Shown here one piece after another: positions 46,421-64,000 of a stretch of DNA of 64,000 bases (position 1 is its first letter; each line of letters starts with the position of its first letter). This DNA comes from Bugula neritina (lineage: Eukaryota > Bryozoa > Gymnolaemata > Cheilostomatida > Bugulidae). The DNA lies in contig OZ037767.1 in the NCBI GenBank assembly GCA_964035545.1, positions 19,291,628 through 19,355,627 on the forward strand, written 5' to 3'. The notes below the pieces were generated by a model. That model saw only the letters and a list, made by a program, of their open reading frames with translations. It was not told where the DNA came from and searched no databases. A program made the translations under genes and the position numbers.

Positions 46421-48611
46421 TTATGGGTGATAATCAACAATTAGGATTATTAAATTTTATTAGTTAAATACTCACTTTAATTAGTATTGTTGGCTTATCA
46501 TCCAAGCTATAAAATTTGTTAGAAGTGTCTTTCAATTATGATTACTATAAGTATATTGATGAAGTGATTTTGAATGTGAAGTTGAAATATAGTGAGAGTA
46601 TTTACATTATGAAAAACTGAAACATGAACGTAGCATTATCGAATTCATAGAGTGTAACTGAATGAAATTGAAATGAATTAAACTGCAATAATTGAAAAAG
46701 ATGTTTACATATTTAAGTTTAAGTTCAATTTTCATTTTGATCTAAAAGTGCAAGTGGATATAAAAATGTACAGGAAGTTCAAGCACAATTTACATATTTA
46801 TCAAGTATAAATATGAAAATACAAGTCATACCCCAACATTCTCTCATGTATTACATATATATTTACCAGCATTGTTGTTAAACCCACGATAATACTCAAA
46901 TCCTCAAATGCATATAATACCACCAATTGTTTAAAGTTACATTGTTTAGTATTACTGGACATATACAAGACTGCTGGCTTAATGTTTACCTAAATGACTG
47001 TATTAGTGACGATCTGCTCATGAATGTTTAACTATAAATCAGCAGTCAATCTATTTTAATGTGGAATAAATTCTTCCTATTCTTACGCTGTTCTCTCTAA
47101 TCTGTCTTAATTTTTCTCCCAATGTTTATGGGGTGCATTGAATCACCAACTACACTCAGTATACAGTCTAATGTTAAACATATTTCTTCTTAGTCTGTAT
47201 TATGCTGTTTCACTAAACCCAAGTAAATTTCGATCTTTTAACTTGATTCTAACCTTCAATTTTCTTACTTGATTCATCATATTCTAGTTTAAGTTGATTT
47301 TATGCATAACAGAGCCAGGTGAATGATTCTGTAATGTAAGTTGTCATCAATATTTGATGGTGATTGTAGTCAACTTTTTATTTACTCTGAAATATGTTAT
47401 TCCTTCTAGAAACCACTAGAAGTGCTGGAAGAAACTAGAATTTCTATACCTCATGCTTTTCCCTGTGAGCCATAACTTGGAGTTGATTATTGGTATACTG
47501 GGGTGGTGGTATGTAGTATTTATATTAATACACAAATCACTATTATGGTATGCAATGTTGAATTAAAGAATTTTTGATTGAAATACTTTAAAGTGGCTGT
47601 TTGCAATAGTTATTGGAAGTTGTCTTCTTTGCCAGGAGTAAGAACTTGCAGTTAGAACAAACATGGTTATAGCTAGCACCAGAAATCTTTTCCTAAATTT
47701 CCTAAAATTATATTGAGATTTTCAGGCCACCTTAAATACACCAACTGCTTTGTCCTTAGGGCTAAACTTTTACCTACTGTTCAGTCAATTGTTGAACTGT
47801 AATTATTTAATGGTGTAGGGTAGAAACTACAGTTTCTATGCTGTTGAAATATAGCCATTGTAATTTAATGGTGTTGAACCACTATTCTCTAGTTGTTTTA
47901 CATTACAATTCCTTGGAAATAATTTAATGTTAAGATCAAAATAGCTATGAATTTATTCTTTGGCATGCACTCATTCATTAATTTCTGTCAGTTGTATAAC
48001 ATATTGTAAATAATTTGGACGGTAAATGGAAGTCAAACTATTTGATTGGCTGGAATTTGGGCTGAATTTTTGTTGGTGTAGGCCAATGGGCTTTGACTTG
48101 CTATTTCATCAGCAACTGTGAATAGTAACTGTTTAATATGACTACTTTGAAATTATTTTGTTATTTTATTTATTCTCAGGGCGCATATTCCTAACTATAG
48201 ATAGTACAATCCAGTTTCCAATAATAATTATCTACGTTTCACTGTATTTTTTTATGTCTTGTGCACAGAGTAAAAGACATTTTTAATTAGCATTTTAAGT
48301 TGAACAATTAGAGGTTGTGCAATCATATTTTGTAGTTGTCTGCACCTATTTTGGTGTTCCTAAGCTTCAAATGTTTATTGTAGTATTGTTCAACAGAATA
48401 ACCTATTTACTTAAAATGATAGAATTTAATGTGATGAAGTATACTAAATACACCCTATAGGCATGTTATATGCATATAACTATAATATAGGTATACTATA
48501 TGCATGTGATATTAATAGAATGAAGTGCACTATACTATACTAAATGATATTCATTTAATACCATTTTATTCTGTTACAACAGATGCTGAAAGTTAAGAGG
48601 GAAATATAACA

Positions 48612-59026
<10,415 letters not shown>

Positions 59027-61077
59027 CACAAGTAGTGAGTGGTCACACGGGCTACATGTGACTGTGTTGTGCTATGCAATGTAGCTACGTGTGTGTCACT
59101 GACTGCGATATACAGAGTATCTATTAACATTTAAACTACTTATTTCTCCAAAGTCCTTCTTCTATGATTCTCTCTGTTTCTTCTCTCTCAGCTAACTCAC
59201 TTGTGCACCGCATCTCTCTATAACTAGTATGTTTCCAGCTCACCATCTGTCATCCAGGTTTTCTCTCTCTCTATTTTGTCACACGACTCATCCAAACATT
59301 TCCGGTGCTTATGCAGAGTTTTTACTATTGTATGTAGTTTAGTTATATACTGGTCCTCCTAACTGATACAAACTCTAACCAATTCTATCCCATCTTTCAC
59401 TCAACTAGCCCATACCAGTAGGCAATGCAAGTCTGAAATTTATTCAACTTTAACTTCATTCATAATAATTATTATAGCTGCCTCTGATAACACGTCCAGT
59501 AAACATCTAGTTTAGTGCAGTGCCTGTTTACACATAAGTGTATGCAGCATAATATTATTATTCAAATTATAATCACACCAAGACATAAGTGCATCCAGTA
59601 CAAATATTATTTAACTACACAAACTGTGATCTTGAATATTCAATGAAATCTCAGCAATATAATCACTATTAGTTATATACTGCCAGAGTTTAAACCTTTC
59701 AAATATATTTGTGCTGCTAAACCCAATATAGTCAATTGCCATGTACTGTCTGATTTCATTGCCGATAGTATAAGTGGATCATTCTTGAGGCAACTCTATT
59801 TCACACCTCAAAGTTCTTAGTCTCATAGAGACTTCTGGCTTTTAATATAAGCATATTATTTATTTGTTTTTAAAGTGGAACTTTTTGTATTTTGTTTATA
59901 TGTACAAATCTAACAAAATAATTTTGTATTAAATTAGTTCTTACTATTCATTTGATAATTTTTTGTATGAGTATTGCATAGTGGTAATCATATGTTATGC
60001 ATCACATTACACATTGTGGAACTATAGGATTCTATTCTATTTTTGTAAAGATTAATATTACAAATAAATTGAATGAAAATTACAGAAATTGTCCCTTTCA
60101 ATTCCAATATATCACAAATGGTGAGCACAGTTCAATGCAGATTTGTGTTAGCTACAGGAAAATATAAAGAGTCAAGCCAGAAAACTGAGGGTGGTTGGTA
60201 AAAATATAACTCTAGGAGCTAAAAATGGCCCTTACTTGGAGATTTTATTTTACATTAGTAGATGAACAATGATTTTATTTTTAGTTTGAGAATAAATGTT
60301 GGGTTATTATCATCACAAAGGGATACTTTTAAATATATCCATTTGAAATCCTTTTCTGGAAATGGGATTTTCAATGGTTTCTATATGAAATGGGAGCTTA
60401 CATAATAGTTGACGTGCTATGTTGGAGCTGTCTGAAGCAAGTATATCTTGTAGCAACTGCTCTAATATGTTGAATATGTTATCACTACCGGCACATTCCA
60501 GTATATATGTCCATTTACATGAAATGGTGGAAATGTACATGCTTCTTATGTGTAAGGCATATAGGCTGGTCTTGTTATATTTTATTTTAATATAAAATAA
60601 ATTCATTTCAATTTGCGGCGTCTGTAAATATTTTTGAATTTTACACAGCATGCAGCGGAGCTATAACTAAAGCCCATTCTACAATTACTTTATCAAAACT
60701 ATTATCTTCATATGACTCATTTCTAAAAAGAAGATTTGTGATGAGATACATGTATTATACAGGTGAGAGCTTTACGTGTTCTGAGAGTTCTTATATAAAC
60801 AAGGGTTGATAACTTCTAGGAGAGTCATTTGCGCTGTATAGACGTTTTTTCCTGCAGTTTATTGATCTATGATTGATTTCCTATAGAGTTGATTACCTGC
60901 TAAGTTGAATTGAATGACATAACTGAAGTAAATTCTTTTACTAATGATAACGTTATGCTCATGTTGGCTGCTTGACGGATATCATTTATATATGATATAG
61001 TGTAAGATATTTCGCACGGCAAAAAATACAGTGATCGGTGCAAACACCATTAAGCCATCAACAGCTGATCACAGAAC
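59027..61077. other. LATS 3' UTR and spacer
   Basis: Candidate poly(A) signal AATAAA at about 60062. The rest is AT-rich, with no gene supported. The promoter of the next gene should lie at its right end. Confidence 0.6.

Positions 61078-64000
<2,923 letters not shown>

Larger units (their letters stand above)
42386..48611. other. Divergent spacer between TMEM181 and LATS
   Basis: 6.2 kb without a firmly supported gene. It includes a 36-bp repeat (42811-42892), an unassigned ORF (43267-43512), a 257-bp palindrome (44281-44537) and extensive hexamer islands to about 46420. Untranslated first exons of either gene may lie here. Confidence 0.6.

Overview
This is an animal nuclear genome window, not a prokaryote or virus. 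Every cellular gene is split by GT-AG introns. The flanking DNA is AT-rich and full of simple repeats. The gene set is metazoan: cullin-5, mitochondrial GatA/QRSL1, a classical short-chain dehydrogenase, a biopterin-dependent aromatic amino acid hydroxylase, TMEM181 and the Hippo kinase LATS. Intron-dense genes, short spacers and a single LATS with PPxY motifs suggest an invertebrate, possibly an early-branching one such as a sponge. That placement is inference. I joined exons by hand using frame, splice consensus and recalled family alignments. All five complete cellular genes close into coding lengths divisible by three: QRSL1 501 aa, SDR 256 aa, PAH 487 aa, TMEM181 477 aa and LATS 1343 aa.

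Layout. 18-3677 (-): seven internal exons of cullin-5, whose rest lies beyond the left edge. 4422-8923 (+): a young Ty3/gypsy element with 120-bp LTRs, one intact gag-pol ORF and a 5-bp target duplication. 8929-11442: spacer with a 129-nt foldback and degenerate hexamer islands. 11443-15532 (+): QRSL1. 16540-27821 (+): an SDR whose first intron of 9.1 kb carries a second, GC-rich Ty3/gypsy element (17374-24803). That element has a broken pol and an extra C2H2 zinc-finger ORF. 29322-36294 (+): the hydroxylase, with two hAT-type MITEs, a SINE and a 24-unit minisatellite in its introns. 37449-42385 (-): TMEM181, convergent with the hydroxylase. 42386-48611: divergent spacer with a 257-bp palindrome and hexamer islands. 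48612-59026 (+): LATS in 17 exons. 61078-64000 (+): a single-pass membrane protein with PPxY motifs, running off the right edge, with a retrozyme-like insertion in intron 2.

Two observations stand out. First, several intronic minisatellites are tandem copies of the splice junction itself. In TMEM181 (two introns) and LATS the repeat unit contains the last bases of the exon plus its GT donor. In the hydroxylase all 24 units end in AG and the last is the true acceptor. LATS also has an intron made of polypyrimidine-CAG units. Second, the minus strand at 61879-61925 carries a complete hammerhead ribozyme motif. A partial second copy lies 274 nt away, and the sequence between them is rich in hairpins, like a small circular-RNA retroelement (retrozyme) inserted in a TA repeat.

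The genes work in unrelated pathways: ubiquitin ligase scaffold, mitochondrial tRNA-Gln amidation, aromatic amino acid metabolism and Hippo signalling. The one suggestive pairing is LATS beside a PPxY-tailed membrane protein, since both could bind WW-domain partners.
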